Of a DNA stretch of 64,000 bases, positions 37,778 through 48,894 are shown one piece after another. Positions within the stretch are counted from its first letter, which is position 1, and the number at the start of each line of letters is the position of its first letter. The DNA lies in contig JAUKTV010000003.1 of the NCBI GenBank assembly GCA_030549205.1, positions 124,001-188,000 on the forward strand, given 5' to 3'. Position numbers and translations under genes: made by a program. A model generated the notes under the pieces. It saw nothing but the letters and a program-made list of their open reading frames with translations, had not been told where the DNA came from and ran no database searches. The stretch is from Apiosordaria backusii. Its lineage: Eukaryota > Ascomycota > Sordariomycetes > Sordariales > Lasiosphaeriaceae.

Positions 37778-39610
37778 ATGAAGATCCCAACAAATACGGT
37801 GCTCCCATTTGCAGCATGGGCTGCACCCAGAGCAGCAATCAAGGGTGTACCGGACATTTTGTCGAAGTCCGCCCAGGACGTGATTGCCGCTGCCGGTCCC
37901 AGCGCGTCGTGTGAGTGGTTTACGCAACCTATTGACCACGGCAAGCCCGAGCTTGGAACATGGGAACAGTTGTATTGCGTCAACCCTGCCAAGTGGGCGG
38001 GTTCAGGGTCACCTGTTGTACTCATGACTCCAGGCGAGACTCCGATCTGGGGATCCATCACCCCTGGCCGGGGATACACGTTCTTGGATAACACAACAAT
38101 GACGGGTCTATATGCCCAGGCTATTGGAGCAGCCACCGTTGTGGTCGAGCGTAGGTTTCTACCTTTTCAAAGGTTCTGCTCGGGGTGCTGACATGTTGGG
38201 CCTCCTAGATCGATACTTCGGCGGTTCCTCTCCTTACGATGGCTTCGATGCCGAGACCTTGCAGTATCTCACTATGGACCAAGCCGCTATGGACATGGTC
38301 AACTTCGCCCAGAATGTTGTTTTCCCATTCGAGGATAGCAAAACGAGTGTGGCAACCAAGGTGCCATGGGTCTACTTTGGGACATCCTACTCGGCAACCC
38401 TGGGCAGCTGGATTGAGCACACATACCCGGGCGTCTTCTACGCATTTCATCTCAGCAGTGCCATCGTCCAAGCCAACACCGAAAATTGGTACTATTATGA
38501 CACCATCCGAAAGGGAATCGACTCGTACAGAAACGACACACGGTGCACGGTCGCGTTAAACGAGGTTTCGGAGTATGTCGATAAATATTTGCTCGCCTCA
38601 AACCGCAACGAAACAGAGGTGCAAGCACTCAAGCTCTTGTTCGGGGCCTCATTCCCTATCGAGGACGATGATTTTGCCTAGTAGGTCGAAATTTGCCTTC
38701 GTTCTTGATAAGAAGTAATGTTTGCTGACCATTCGTAGTGCTATTGCTACACCTTTTCGTTATTGGCAAGAGACCAACGGTTATCATGATATTTTGGAGA
38801 TGTGCGACGCTATTGTTGATGTACAGGTATCAGAAGAAAATGCCGTTCTCGGAACTGTTCCCACCTCCGTTGGCAATTATGCAGCATACTTCAGGATGAA
38901 CTTTAGACAATCAAGTAAGTGGACTTGCGTTCTCGACCGTTGAACTAAGAGCTACTGACACAGCTACAGCTTGCGACTATCTGAACACCTGGGGTCAGGA
39001 AGATCCTCTCTGGTGCCTCAACACACATTACGAGTGGAATCCATATTTCTTGGCCAGAACCCTCGGAAACCCGTGGCGCACTTGGTACTGGTTCCTATGC
39101 AACGAGCCTCTTGCCTCGTGGGCTACCGGCGCGCCGAAGGAGTCGCTCTCCCTCGTCTCACGAAAGATCGATGCTCAGTATTGGCAGAGGCAATGTGAAC
39201 TTCATTTCCCCGCTACGCATGGTGAAAAGTACGGTAGTGCTAAAGGCAAAACGCCTACTACACTCAACGAGGAGACTGGTGGATGGCTTCGCAACTCGAC
39301 CCGGGTGATCTGGACAAACGGGTAAGTTGCACTTCTCATGGTTGTCGGACTGGTGGAGACTAAGATGCGTATCAGCGAATTTGACCCATGGAGAGGAACA
39401 AGCATGTCCAGCGAAATTCGAACAGGAGGTGTGCTGCAGTCCACCGATAACGTTGCCGTCTTCCTCATCAAGAACGCCGTCCATGGAGACGATGCATTCA
39501 CCGCACGTGCCCTTGCGAACCTCAACATCAAGCCCAACCCTGAGGTGGTGAAGGTGCAGGAGCAGTCTGTTCAGATTGTCAAGAAGTGGGTGGCGGAGTA
39601 TTATGCGTAG
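37778..39610 (+). CDS. Serine peptidase S28, prolyl endoprotease (AN-PEP type)
   Basis: A secreted-type acid prolyl endopeptidase, 535 aa in five exons (37778-38150, 38209-38680, 38739-38914, 38970-39321, 39376-39610). All introns are 54-58 bp with GT...AG and every phase closes. The first join rebuilds EHRYFGGSSPYDGF, a family hallmark. Catalytic Ser is in GTSYSA (about 183), Asp in EFDPW (about 461) and His in AVHGDD (about 494), matching the spacing of Aspergillus AN-PEP. FTQPIDHG near the N-terminus is also typical. The oxyanion motif differs from GGSYSG: both flanking Gly are replaced (Thr, Ala). The N-terminal signal (MKIPTNTVLPFAAWAA) is short; an upstream stop precludes simple extension. 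Intron 3 has two in-frame acceptors 6 bp apart. Confidence 0.88.
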
Positions 39611-39982
39611 CAGAGCAGCTCATAAATATTACTGGACGTGGTCCAGTTTGACAAATAAATTACGAAACGTTCCCCCGATATTCGTGATACATTTCGGTAT
39701 GCTTTCTCGATGACTATCTTCAAGAGCCCCGAACAGGTTCTGCTGGTGGGCACAGCCACCTCCAATATCGTGCATTTGCAGGTCATTCGGTCTTCCGATT
39801 GGTCAGCTCAAACGTGCAAATGCTGCAAGCCATTCTGTTAGGCATTCTTGGGCAGCTGAAGCCTTATTCGTCTTTCCCCCTCAAGTTCGTCTACCCACCC
39901 CGCATCACTTTTCACGTCTTCTCTTCGCGTCGAACCTGAAGCATTTGTTCTGGCTCATTCGCATTTGTTAACGATCTTTACA
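39611..39982. other. Intergenic spacer
   Basis: 3' flank of the protease gene and a CT-rich promoter-like stretch before the NLR relic. Nothing else seen. Confidence 0.5.
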
Positions 39983-41160
39983 ATGGCGGAGATCGGTGTT
40001 GTAGCAAGTGTGATTGCTGTTATTCAGCTCTCGGAGCGCGTGACCACCATTTGCAAGTCTTACATCAAGCATGTCAAGGACTACCCCAAGGAGCTCCGTG
40101 CAATATTCGTCGAGGTTGCTTCGCTGAAAATCGTTTTCGAAAGTCTGGAACTGTTGGAAAAGAGTACCAGTGACTCGACAGACTCGGCGATTTTGGTTAC
40201 TCTGCTCTGTGCAGATGGCCCTGTGAATGGTTGTCAAACCGCCTTGAAGCAACTCGAAAAGCTGATTTCTCCCTCCGCCTCGTCATCGTCAAAAAGCCCC
40301 CCGCAAAACACATCCAAGCGCCAACGGGTGCAGAATTATCTTTCAGCAAATTTCAGTCAACAGCGGGTTGAGGAGCAGTTCGAAAGGCTGCGATGGCCTA
40401 TGCGGGCGTCACGCGCAAAGGAGCTGCTGGAAGAGGTTATGCGACACAAGACTACAATCAGTCTTGCTCTTGGGGGCGAGATACTGCGAGTCCATTGTCG
40501 ATTCATTTCCGTGTAGTAACAAAACCAGGATCCTGGTACTGATATTGTGATGACAGGAGAGATATCACTGAGATAAAGTGCGATTTGAAGGAAATCCGGA
40601 AAGCTTTGGACGGTCAGTGTTGGAGCCATGATGGCAATCAACTCACACTAGTACGCTAACAAATTGAAACAGAAGATACAATTTATAAGATTTGCAACTG
40701 GTTTGAACAAACGAACCCATCCACGCTTCACAATTCCATGGTCAGCCTCTACGAACCTGGAACTGGGGAGTGGCAACAATCTCCTCGCTGTCTTTGGCTG
40801 AGCGGAATCCCTGGGGCCGGCAAAACAGTACTCGCTTCCTATCTGATCCAGACTCTTGCTACTCACTGCGAGGATCCGGTGAACAAACAGCACACTATGG
40901 CTTACTATTATTGTTACCACGGCCACAGTCAGGATGAGTCCATTCCCCTGCTCCGATGGATACCGGGCCAGCTTTGCCGCAGGACCGAAAACGTCCCAGA
41001 CCTGGCCCAGAAGATATTTCAGCGTGGCTTAGAACCCGGGCTTGTTGATTTGCTCAATTGTCTTGCTTCGGTTTTGCAGGATGAAGCTCTCCAAGTATCC
41101 GTGCCGCCTTGAAAACCCTACCGGTTACCCTTGACGAGACCTACGAACGTATTTTCTCCC
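39983..41160 (+). pseudogene. Truncated NLR/STAND (NACHT) gene relic
   Basis: Begins with the helical N-terminal domain common to fungal NACHT proteins (MAEIGVVASVIAVIQLSERV, then a long helical segment to about residue 168). It continues across two apparent introns (donor near 40493 to about 40561; 40613-40671) into NWFEQTNPSTLHN and the Walker A loop GIPGAGKTVLASY at about 40,808-40,846. The reading continues to LVDLLNCLASVLQ near 41,080, then jumps to DEALQ and, after a 1-base frame change, to ALKTLPVTLDETYERIF. Roughly the middle of the NACHT domain, including Walker B, is missing. After YERIF similarity stops, and no ankyrin, WD or TPR repeats follow. The intact family member would be several times longer. 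It is therefore a decayed gene, although a short N-terminal product could still be made. Boundaries are approximate. Confidence 0.75.
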
Positions 41161-42826
41161 TAGATGCAGTTGACATGACACAGCACAACTGTCAACCCGC
41201 AACAACTCAATTGAAGAAAACAAATATTTCATCGTGGCTGTGCAAGCTCTCTGCTTTTACGATGTGCCGAATTCCGGCAACGGCAGTGTCGAATCCACGG
41301 CCAACGGGTCAGGTTGTTTTGGCTAATACCACTCAGTGGTTTGGCTGTCAATTGGACGGACGCCGTTCGGACGAGAGCTCCAGCAATGTCATCTAGGATG
41401 TGACACAGTATGACAGCATGCTGTGTCTTTACTGTCTTACCATCCCAAGCTTCCTTCTGAACCAGTTGGAGATTGAAGAATGCCTCGTGCATCCTCAGTA
41501 ACATGCGCCTTGGCAACGCCGCAAGCGTTGGGCCTCTTGAGTTGTTGACTGTCATCACTAAACATCACATGATGTTAAGCACTGCAGCTGACTTAGGTCC
41601 CAGAACAATGGAACTCCATACTGAGTAAGCAAGGGGCAAGTTCAAGCTTCTCGTATGCGCTCTCAGGCATCAACTTTTGCTTCTTCAACGTCACCCGGGA
41701 ATAACAACCTCACCTTCCGAATCGGGGCTCCACACGTGGTTGATCGTGTGGCGATTGGCATCTTTGTTCCAGAATCCTTCCATTTGGAATCCGCGATGAT
41801 CAATTTTCAGTTTCTTTAATCGGGGGCTGTGTGAGCTGTTGGAAATGTTATCGGGCTGCCAGTCAGCAAAACCGCCTTGGCGGCTCCGAGGCAGATCGGC
41901 CCAAGTCAACAAGGGCGCTACGATAATAAGGCCGTGGTGCAACAGTTTGAGTATCTTCGGTAGTTACTTGACTGTGCTCAATTTATCTACAGCATCCAAG
42001 GTTCGAGTCCTAATTCACTTACCTACCAGGTATTTATAGCTGCCGTTTTAAAGAGGAGACAGGCCATGAAGCATGGAGTTCAGTTGGCCTGTTCGAGTGT
42101 AGACCTTTGCGAGATTGTGGTGCAGTTCAGCAGATTTAAACTCTGACAGTCGGCGATTATTTAGAGAGTACTCACATACTGAGACTAGTACCACAGCCAG
42201 AATCGCTGGAATGGTCTATTTGACTTGTCGTGATGCTCAACTCATCTCATCATGTGTAAGTGCACAGTCAGCACACCTCATAGCACAGTCCAAATATCCA
42301 ATCCCCTTCTGGCAATTATTGGATTTCCCCACACCCCCTTCGGCAGATCGTTTCTTGGCGCGCTCTCACTTCGGGGCAGGCTACCAGCGGTTGAGGTCAT
42401 TTGATCAACAACTGGGAACCTTTCAACCTTCCAACCAAGACACACCTCGATCTCAAAGCTGCTGTGCAACTCTGGCAACGTTTTTGACGTTTCCGCCTGG
42501 TTGACACCGTCACACAGGCCTCGGAAGTTTTATTTTACATCTTACCCATTATCAATCGTTTGACAACTTTCATTTTCGAAACCTCGGACAGCGCGCTGTG
42601 GTGGTGACGTGGATGAAGATGCGCTCAGCAAGGCAGAGGGTACACGCAGCTTAAATCCTCTGGCCGGCATCGCCTACGTGTACCTACCTACCTACCTACC
42701 TACCTACCTCAACTCTCCATTCCCCCTCGACTCCGAGCCTCCCGCGGCCGATCCGATTGAACACTTGTCTCCCTCCTCACAACCTACCCTCAACTCCCCA
42801 ACCCCATCCTCGACGACACCGACAAG
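41161..42826. other. Intergenic 1.7 kb with degraded NLR flank
   Basis: No gene recognised. The left part is presumably the decayed C-terminal region of the NLR relic. The right part is the leader of the MCH1-like gene and includes a TACC microsatellite. Confidence 0.5.
42681..42708. repeat. (TACC)7 microsatellite
   Basis: Seven uninterrupted copies of TACC, about 120-150 bp upstream of the ATG of the MCH1-like gene, probably in its 5' leader or promoter. Confidence 0.95.
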
Positions 42827-44587
42827 ATGGCGCCCCAAGCCCCCGAATCGGCCCCCCTCCTCCACCGCATCCCCTCCACCTCCACCCTCGGCCCCGCCTC
42901 CTCCTCCGATACCTCCTCCCTCCGCTCCTCCCGCTACCGCCGCCGCTACCACCCCAAACCCAACCCCAACCCCTCCGCCACCCGCCGCGCCCTCCTCCTC
43001 TCCTTCCTCTCCTCTTTACTATCCTCCCTCTGCGCCGGCAGCATCACCATCTTCAGCCTCTACGCCCCAACCTTCCAATCAACCCTCCACTACTCCCAAT
43101 ACCGCATCAACGGCCTCGCCTCGGCCGCCTCGATAGCAATGTACATTCCCGTCTCCCTCCTAGGGTACTATTGCGATCGCGTCGGCCCCGCCCCTTTATC
43201 CCTTCTCTCAGCAGGGTTTTTTGGATTAGGGTACGCAGGAGCAGCGACTTTTTTCTATTGGGGACAGCAGGGGGATCCGGAGGGGGTATACTGGGGGTTG
43301 GTGGGAAGTTTTGTTGGGATTGGGGTGGGAACGTGCAGTATGTACTTGAGTGCGGTGGCGACGTGTGCGAAGAACTTTGGGAGGGGGAGGCATAGAGGAC
43401 TGGCGCTGGCGGTGCCGATTGCGGCGTTTGGGTTGAGTGGGATGTGGCTTAGTCAGGTGGGGGATCGGTTGTTTTCGATGGATTTGCCTGGGGAACTAGG
43501 GGGGAGGAGGGTGGATGTGGTGAGGTTTTTTGGTTTCTTAGCGATTCTATTGACGGTGGTGGGGGTTGTTGGGGCGGTGGGGTTGAGGATTGTGGATGAG
43601 CAGGAACTTATTGAGGAGGCGGTGGAGGAGTTGGAGAGGAGTGGGATGTTGGATGGGAGTAGGATTTTGAATGGAGGGATCGTAAGAGAGGGGTATGGAG
43701 GTGTGGATGTTGACCGGGAAGAGGAAGAGGAGGATATGATTGGGGCTGGGATTTTGGATCCGAGGAAGGATCAGGAGGAGGATCAAAAGATCAAGACTTG
43801 GGTGTTGAACGCGGAGACGAGGAGGTTTTTGACGGATCATACCATGTGGTTGTTTGCGTTTGGGTTTTTCTTCATGATTGGGCCGGGGGAGGCGTTTATT
43901 AATAACATGGGGACTGTTATCAAGACTTTGTACGATCCGGAGTTGAGGAGGCTTGGTGGTGGCGCGGGGGAGGAGACGTCGGCGGCGACGCATGTGAGCA
44001 TTGTGGGGATTACGAGCACGATTGTAAGGTTGTTGACGGGGACGCTGACGGATTTGTTGGCGCCTAGTCCGCAGGCGGGGCATGTGCAGATTGCTTCTAG
44101 CACAGAGCTGCAGAGAAAAAGGTTCTCGGTGTCGCGGGTGGTGTTCCTGTTGTTCTTTGCGGTGATGCTTTCGTTGGGGCTGGCGGGGTTGGCGTCGGGG
44201 TTGGTACAAGGTCATGGGGAGAGGTTTTGGGTGATTTCGGGGTTGGTGGGCGCGGGGTATGGAGCTGTGTTTAGTCTCACTCCGATTATTGTCACGGTGA
44301 TCTGGGGGGTTGAGAACTTTGCGACGAATTGGGGGATTGTGGCCATGTTTCCTGCGCTGGGGGCGACGATGTGGGGGTTGGTGTATTCGGCGGTGTATCA
44401 GGAGGGGGCGAGGAGGCAGTCGGTTGTTGATGGTGGTGGTGGTGGTGGTGATAATTTGTGTTATGGGGTTGAGTGCTATGCGCCGGCTTTTTGGGCGATG
44501 GCGGGGAGTGTTTGGCTTGCTTGTGGGCTGGTGCTGTTGGCGTGGAAGGGGAGGAATGGGTGGTCGCAGAGAGGGGTTGTGGTTTGA
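42827..44587 (+). CDS. mch1: Major facilitator transporter, MCH1-like
   Basis: A single-exon gene of 586 aa. After a Ser/Pro/Arg-rich cytosolic N-terminus, about 12 membrane segments follow, starting with FLSSLLSSLCAGSITIFSLYAP, then MYIPVSLLGYYCDRVGP, which is the loop-2 motif of the major facilitator superfamily. A long acidic central loop (about 270-330) splits the two halves. The pattern matches the fungal MCH1 group (monocarboxylate-transporter homologues, probable vacuolar membrane; substrate not established). The start has a good context (GACAAGATGG). Base composition is odd: the first 400 bp are C-rich with C-ending codons, whereas from about 43,250 the coding strand becomes strongly G-rich with G-ending codons. 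Confidence 0.85.
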   Translation: MAPQAPESAPLLHRIPSTSTLGPASSSDTSSLRSSRYRRRYHPKPNPNPSATRRALLLSFLSSLLSSLCAGSITIFSLYAPTFQSTLHYSQYRINGLASAASIAMYIPVSLLGYYCDRVGPAPLSLLSAGFFGLGYAGAATFFYWGQQGDPEGVYWGLVGSFVGIGVGTCSMYLSAVATCAKNFGRGRHRGLALAVPIAAFGLSGMWLSQVGDRLFSMDLPGELGGRRVDVVRFFGFLAILLTVVGVVGAVGLRIVDEQELIEEAVEELERSGMLDGSRILNGGIVREGYGGVDVDREEEEEDMIGAGILDPRKDQEEDQKIKTWVLNAETRRFLTDHTMWLFAFGFFFMIGPGEAFINNMGTVIKTLYDPELRRLGGGAGEETSAATHVSIVGITSTIVRLLTGTLTDLLAPSPQAGHVQIASSTELQRKRFSVSRVVFLLFFAVMLSLGLAGLASGLVQGHGERFWVISGLVGAGYGAVFSLTPIIVTVIWGVENFATNWGIVAMFPALGATMWGLVYSAVYQEGARRQSVVDGGGGGGDNLCYGVECYAPAFWAMAGSVWLACGLVLLAWKGRNGWSQRGVVV

Positions 44588-44934
44588 TTTCTGGGGATAA
44601 GATGGATGGACAGGTTGTTTAATTCTTTACATAAGTACATATGGATGGCATTGGGCGGCGTTGGGATCTGGGTTGTATCTGCTTAACTTGACATTGTAAT
44701 CAGGGGGCGTTTGTTATGGGCACAGTGTGCAGATACAGTAGAATACACTGTATAAATTCTCAGTTGATTGAAATTCCACTTTGAGCGTTGAAGACTCACC
44801 ATTCATTGACTCTCTTCAACTCACTCACACTCGTTTGGGTAAACCTACAAGCTCCAAATTTTCCACATTTGAGGTTTTCACTCGCATTTTTTCCCCCTCA
44901 TCTGGAGTGAAAAAGAATAAAATCAACAGTCAAA
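44588..44934. other. Intergenic spacer upstream of TYW4
   Basis: 3' flank of the transporter gene and promoter of the tRNA-modification gene, ending in an A-rich leader (AAAGAATAAAATCAACAGTC) before the ATG. Confidence 0.5.
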
Positions 44935-47900
44935 ATGGGCAAATCCAAAAAACCCAAATCCAGCGATCCCAACGCAAAATCCCCCGCGGCCAAAGCCCAA
45001 GATGATCAAGTCATGGGAGTCAGTTTCCCTTCCCCACCATTTTACATTTTCTTCTCCTTTTCCATACACTGACCTCATAACGCAGACCAACTCCTCCTCC
45101 ATAGTCTCCAAGCGCTCCGTAGAGAAAATCTACCACCCCGCCGAGCCGCCCTTCTTTCGGTATTTTGTTTCCAAATACCAACGACGTGCCCCGCTCATAA
45201 ACAGGGGGTACTGGTTACGGCTGCGGGTTATTGATGTTTTGGTGAGGGATTTCTTGAAGAGACCGCTGAGGGTGAGGGAGGGGAAAAAGAGAAAGGTGGT
45301 GGTGAACTTGGGGGCGGGGAGCGATGTGCTGCCTTGGCAGTGTTTGACGCGGTATGGGGGATTTTGTCAGGGGGTAAAGTTTATAGATGTGGATTTTTTG
45401 GAGTTGATGGAACGGAAAAGGGGGGTGGTGGTTGGGGAGGGGGGGTTGAGGGGGTTTTTGACAAATGTCAAGGTGCCGGAGGGAGAGAGGGTGGTGATAA
45501 AAGAGGGGGATAACGAAAAAGAAGTGGTGAGGAAGGGACCGGTGGTGTTGAATAGTGACCAGTACGCGCAGATTGGGGTTGATTTGAGGGATTTGAAGAC
45601 TTTGGAGGGGGCGCTGGGGGAGGTGCTCGGGGAGGGGTACAGAGAGGAGTGCGAGTTTGTTTTTGTGGCGGAGGTGAGTATCACTTATATGGAGAGGGAG
45701 GGGGCGGATGGGGTGATCAAGTGGGCGAGTACGGTTGGGGATGCGGAGTTTGTGCTGCTGGAGCAGATTTTGCCTGATGGGAAGGTGCATCCTTTTGCGA
45801 GGACGATGCTGGGGCATTTTGATAAGTTGAATACGCAGTTGAAGTCGGTGGAGGTTTATCCTACTGTGGGGGATCAGCATAGGAGATTTGAGGAGAGGGG
45901 GTGGGAGGAGGTGAAGGTTTGGACGCTGTGGCAGGCTTGGGGGGATGAGACGTTTTTGTCGGCGGAGGAGAGGGTGAGGTTGGATGAGGTGGAGGAGTTT
46001 GATGAGTGGGAGGAGTTTGCGCTTTTTGGGAGTCACTATTGTGTTGTGAGGGCGAGGACGGTGGGGGAGAAGGATCCTGCTCCGGTGGTGCATTCTGCTG
46101 TGGAAATCCCGGCGGAGTCGGTACAGACACAGATCGACGAGACAGCGGGCAGTCGAGGACAGCGAAGGTTTGCCGCGGCGATGGAACTATCAAACAAGGG
46201 GAAACAACCGGAGATTGTGAATGTTCTCGGGTTGGGGACGAGAAGCAGGCTACAATCTTGCGATGTGTTCACTCAAGGGGAAGCCAGTGGCCTTACATTT
46301 GGAGAAGGAGGGCCAGCAAGTAGGATGTGCCATTCGCTGGTAGATCTAGAGGATTCTGTCTTGCTTGTGGGGGGCCGCGGGTCACCTTCTAGCCCACTCA
46401 AAGACTGCTGGCTGTTTGACAAGAAAACAAACACTTGGATTCGTACACACGATCTTCCGGTACCGCTTTATCGGCCAGCTGTTGTAGCGCTCGGTAACTC
46501 AGGAACGGCATTGCTTGTGAATGGAAGAGGGAAAAGCTCAACGTTTGAGGGATGCTTGCTTTACCATCCAGAACAGGGGTGGATAGAGTGCGATATCAAG
46601 GGTACCACCTTTGCGGCAAGATATGGAGGTGTCATCAGTGTCAAAAATAGCAACACGGCTACCAGTTCTAGCGGTATTTATGCTGGGGGTTTGGTAGATG
46701 CGCTCTTTACTGAGGAGGTGATGTCCTGGGAGCTGGACTTCTCGGATGTCAAGAAACCTGTCCTTACGTTTACCCGTTTACGGCCATCTACAGACTCCGG
46801 TCCAGATGCTTCCAGCTGGCTGGTAGCAAGGTTTGGAGCAACCTGCATTCAACACGGCAACGAGTTTATCCTGCTCGGTGGAGTGGCCAGAGACCATCTT
46901 TTGGGTTACCAAGACGAGATTGTTGGCTTCTCTGTCACGGGTAGAGAGTACAAGATTACTCACCGCTTAGTATCTGATGCGTCGCCTCGTGCGCTCTATG
47001 CTGGACATTCGGCGGTGGTAGCAAATGATGCAACCATCGTTGTTGTTGGAGGCGGAGCTACATGTTTCTCCATGGGCACCTTCTGGAACAAGGGCGTTTA
47101 TTCTCTGCGTTTGCCTGGGTCTCGACAAGCCGGCGAGCCTCTTCCTCACTGGGTGCATGAGAAGGCTGTCGACATTATTCCAGGAGAGCGGAGCCTTCCT
47201 ATCCAGACAAAGCCTCACAACGGAGACTCGAGCATCCGTATCAAGACCATTGAGCGGGTTCAACTCAAGACAGCCGAGGATTTCGCCAAGATTGTCCGCG
47301 ACGGGCGCCCAGTTGTGTTGGAGGGCCTGGATCTGGGCAACTGTGTCACGTCTTGGAACCTGAAATACTTGGCGGAAAAGGTTGGCAGTAACCGCAAGGT
47401 AAAATCCCACTCTGACAGCCATTATGGTGTGCGTTAGCTAACAATGCTAGGTTGTCGTCCATGAAGCCGCCACTCAAGTAATGGATTTCAACGCCAAGAA
47501 CTTTCGATACGTAACAACCGAATTTGGTGACTTGGCGCAAAAGATCGAGCAAGGCGGCAGGCTGTATCTCAGGGCACTTTCTCACGAGAAGCCTACGGAG
47601 AAACCGTCAATACTTGCGGATGACTTCCCAACCTTGGCAGATGACTTTGTGTTGCCGGAGCAGCTGGCCTTGGTCAGGGAGAACCTGTTCAGTTCTGTGC
47701 TGAGGCTGTCTGGGCCGGTAAATATGTGGCTGCATTACGATGTAAGTTTCTTCCTACGATATTAGTAACGATATTAGTAAGATCGTATGCTGACAGCGTC
47801 AGGTTATGGCAAATGTATACTGTCAAGTAGGGGGTTCGAAGAGGCTCATCCTGTTCCCACCATCGGACGTTGAGCATCTTTCGTTTGCCCCCGGGGCATC

Positions 47901-48255
47901 CAGTTCTAGCATCGATGTGTTCTCGTGTCTTGAATCTCCAGAGCTAGCACAGACACATCCCCATGAGGCAGTTTTGGGCCTCGGTGAAGTTCTCTTCCTG
48001 CCACCTTTGTGGTTGCACACAGCAACACCAACATCGGATCAGAGCATTGCAGTCAATGTCTTCTTTAGAGATCTTGACAGCAACTCGTATGCTGCCGGGA
48101 GAGACGTCTATGGGAACCGTGATTTGGCGGCATATGAGAAGGGAAGGCAGGATATAGGACGCATTGCGAATAGTTTCCAGAAGCTGCCGGCTGAGGCGAG
48201 AGAGTTTTATCTCTTGAGGTTAGCTGATGAGCTGAGGAGAAAGGCGAGGGGGTGA
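44935..48255 (+). CDS. ppm2: tRNA wybutosine-synthesizing protein 4 (leucine carboxyl methyltransferase/Kelch/JmjC)
   Basis: The last enzyme of wybutosine formation at position 37 of tRNA-Phe; it methylates, then methoxycarbonylates, the side chain. 1046 aa in four exons (44935-45018, 45086-47398, 47451-47741, 47803-48255); introns of 67, 52 and 61 bp join in frame. Domains in order: an LCM methyltransferase with the SAM loop NLGAGSDVLPW (about residue 101), FIDVDF and EVSITYM; Kelch-type repeats (about 440-705, e.g. VLLVGGRGSPS and FILLGGVARD); and a C-terminal JmjC/cupin domain (about 756-1010) with the HxD motif LHYDVMANVYCQ and the distal His in PPLWLHT. This three-part fusion is the usual fungal TYW4. 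The first 1 kb of exon 2 has the same G-rich coding strand as the neighbouring transporter. Confidence 0.92.
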
Positions 48256-48894
48256 TTTGTAGAGGTTCAAGCAAAATAAAAAAGAATAAATCTTTAAAGG
48301 TAGATCATCCCTTCAGAGACACTGGTGGTGATGGAGGGACAGCCAATCAGAGCGTAAGGCTTCCCATCGAGTCAGCAAGGCACATGCATCAAGGGACTGC
48401 CCTGACAGGTCCGTTGTGCCCAGGCGGCACATGGGCGGCATGATGGCATTGCGCTACCAACTGACGACAAGCCTCGCTGAAAATAGTCTCACTTGTTGGA
48501 CTGGTTAGCCTGTGTTGTTGTGTATTGTAAGAAAGCACAGCGGTCAGGTAATGAGAATGAGACATTTCTTCAGCTCCAGTAAATAATTCTGATTCGACGA
48601 GGTCATCGTTATCTTATCATTCCATCAAAAACCCACAGTGGTTTGTTTGTTGGCCAGTGCGCTTTTTTGACGCCCGCCGTGTACCCGGGATTTGCCGGAC
48701 CAATTTTTTTAAGGTCCCTTTTCCCGAAGCCCACCCCGACCTCACTTTTTCCAAAAAGGCTCACCCACTGCCAAACGACGTCGGAACTCTCCCACCAGGT
48801 CCCAATTGACTCCCGATCTTCTTGAATCCTCGCGCCCCCGAGCTTCAAGAAACAACTCCACTCAATTTCTTCAGACCTCTTCACAGTGTTCAAG
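48256..48894. other. Intergenic spacer upstream of mir1
   Basis: 3' flank of TYW4 and a pyrimidine-rich promoter/leader for the phosphate carrier. No other feature recognised. Confidence 0.5.

Noticed and set aside
42000..42010. GGTTCGAGTCC, a perfect tRNA B-box
   Set aside because: The flanking bases do not form a T stem, and no acceptor stem or A-box at the right distance was found.
45215..46093. Minus-strand frame of 292 codons opposite TYW4
   Set aside because: It is a shadow of the G-rich methyltransferase exon, giving His/Pro/Leu-rich sequence without homology.
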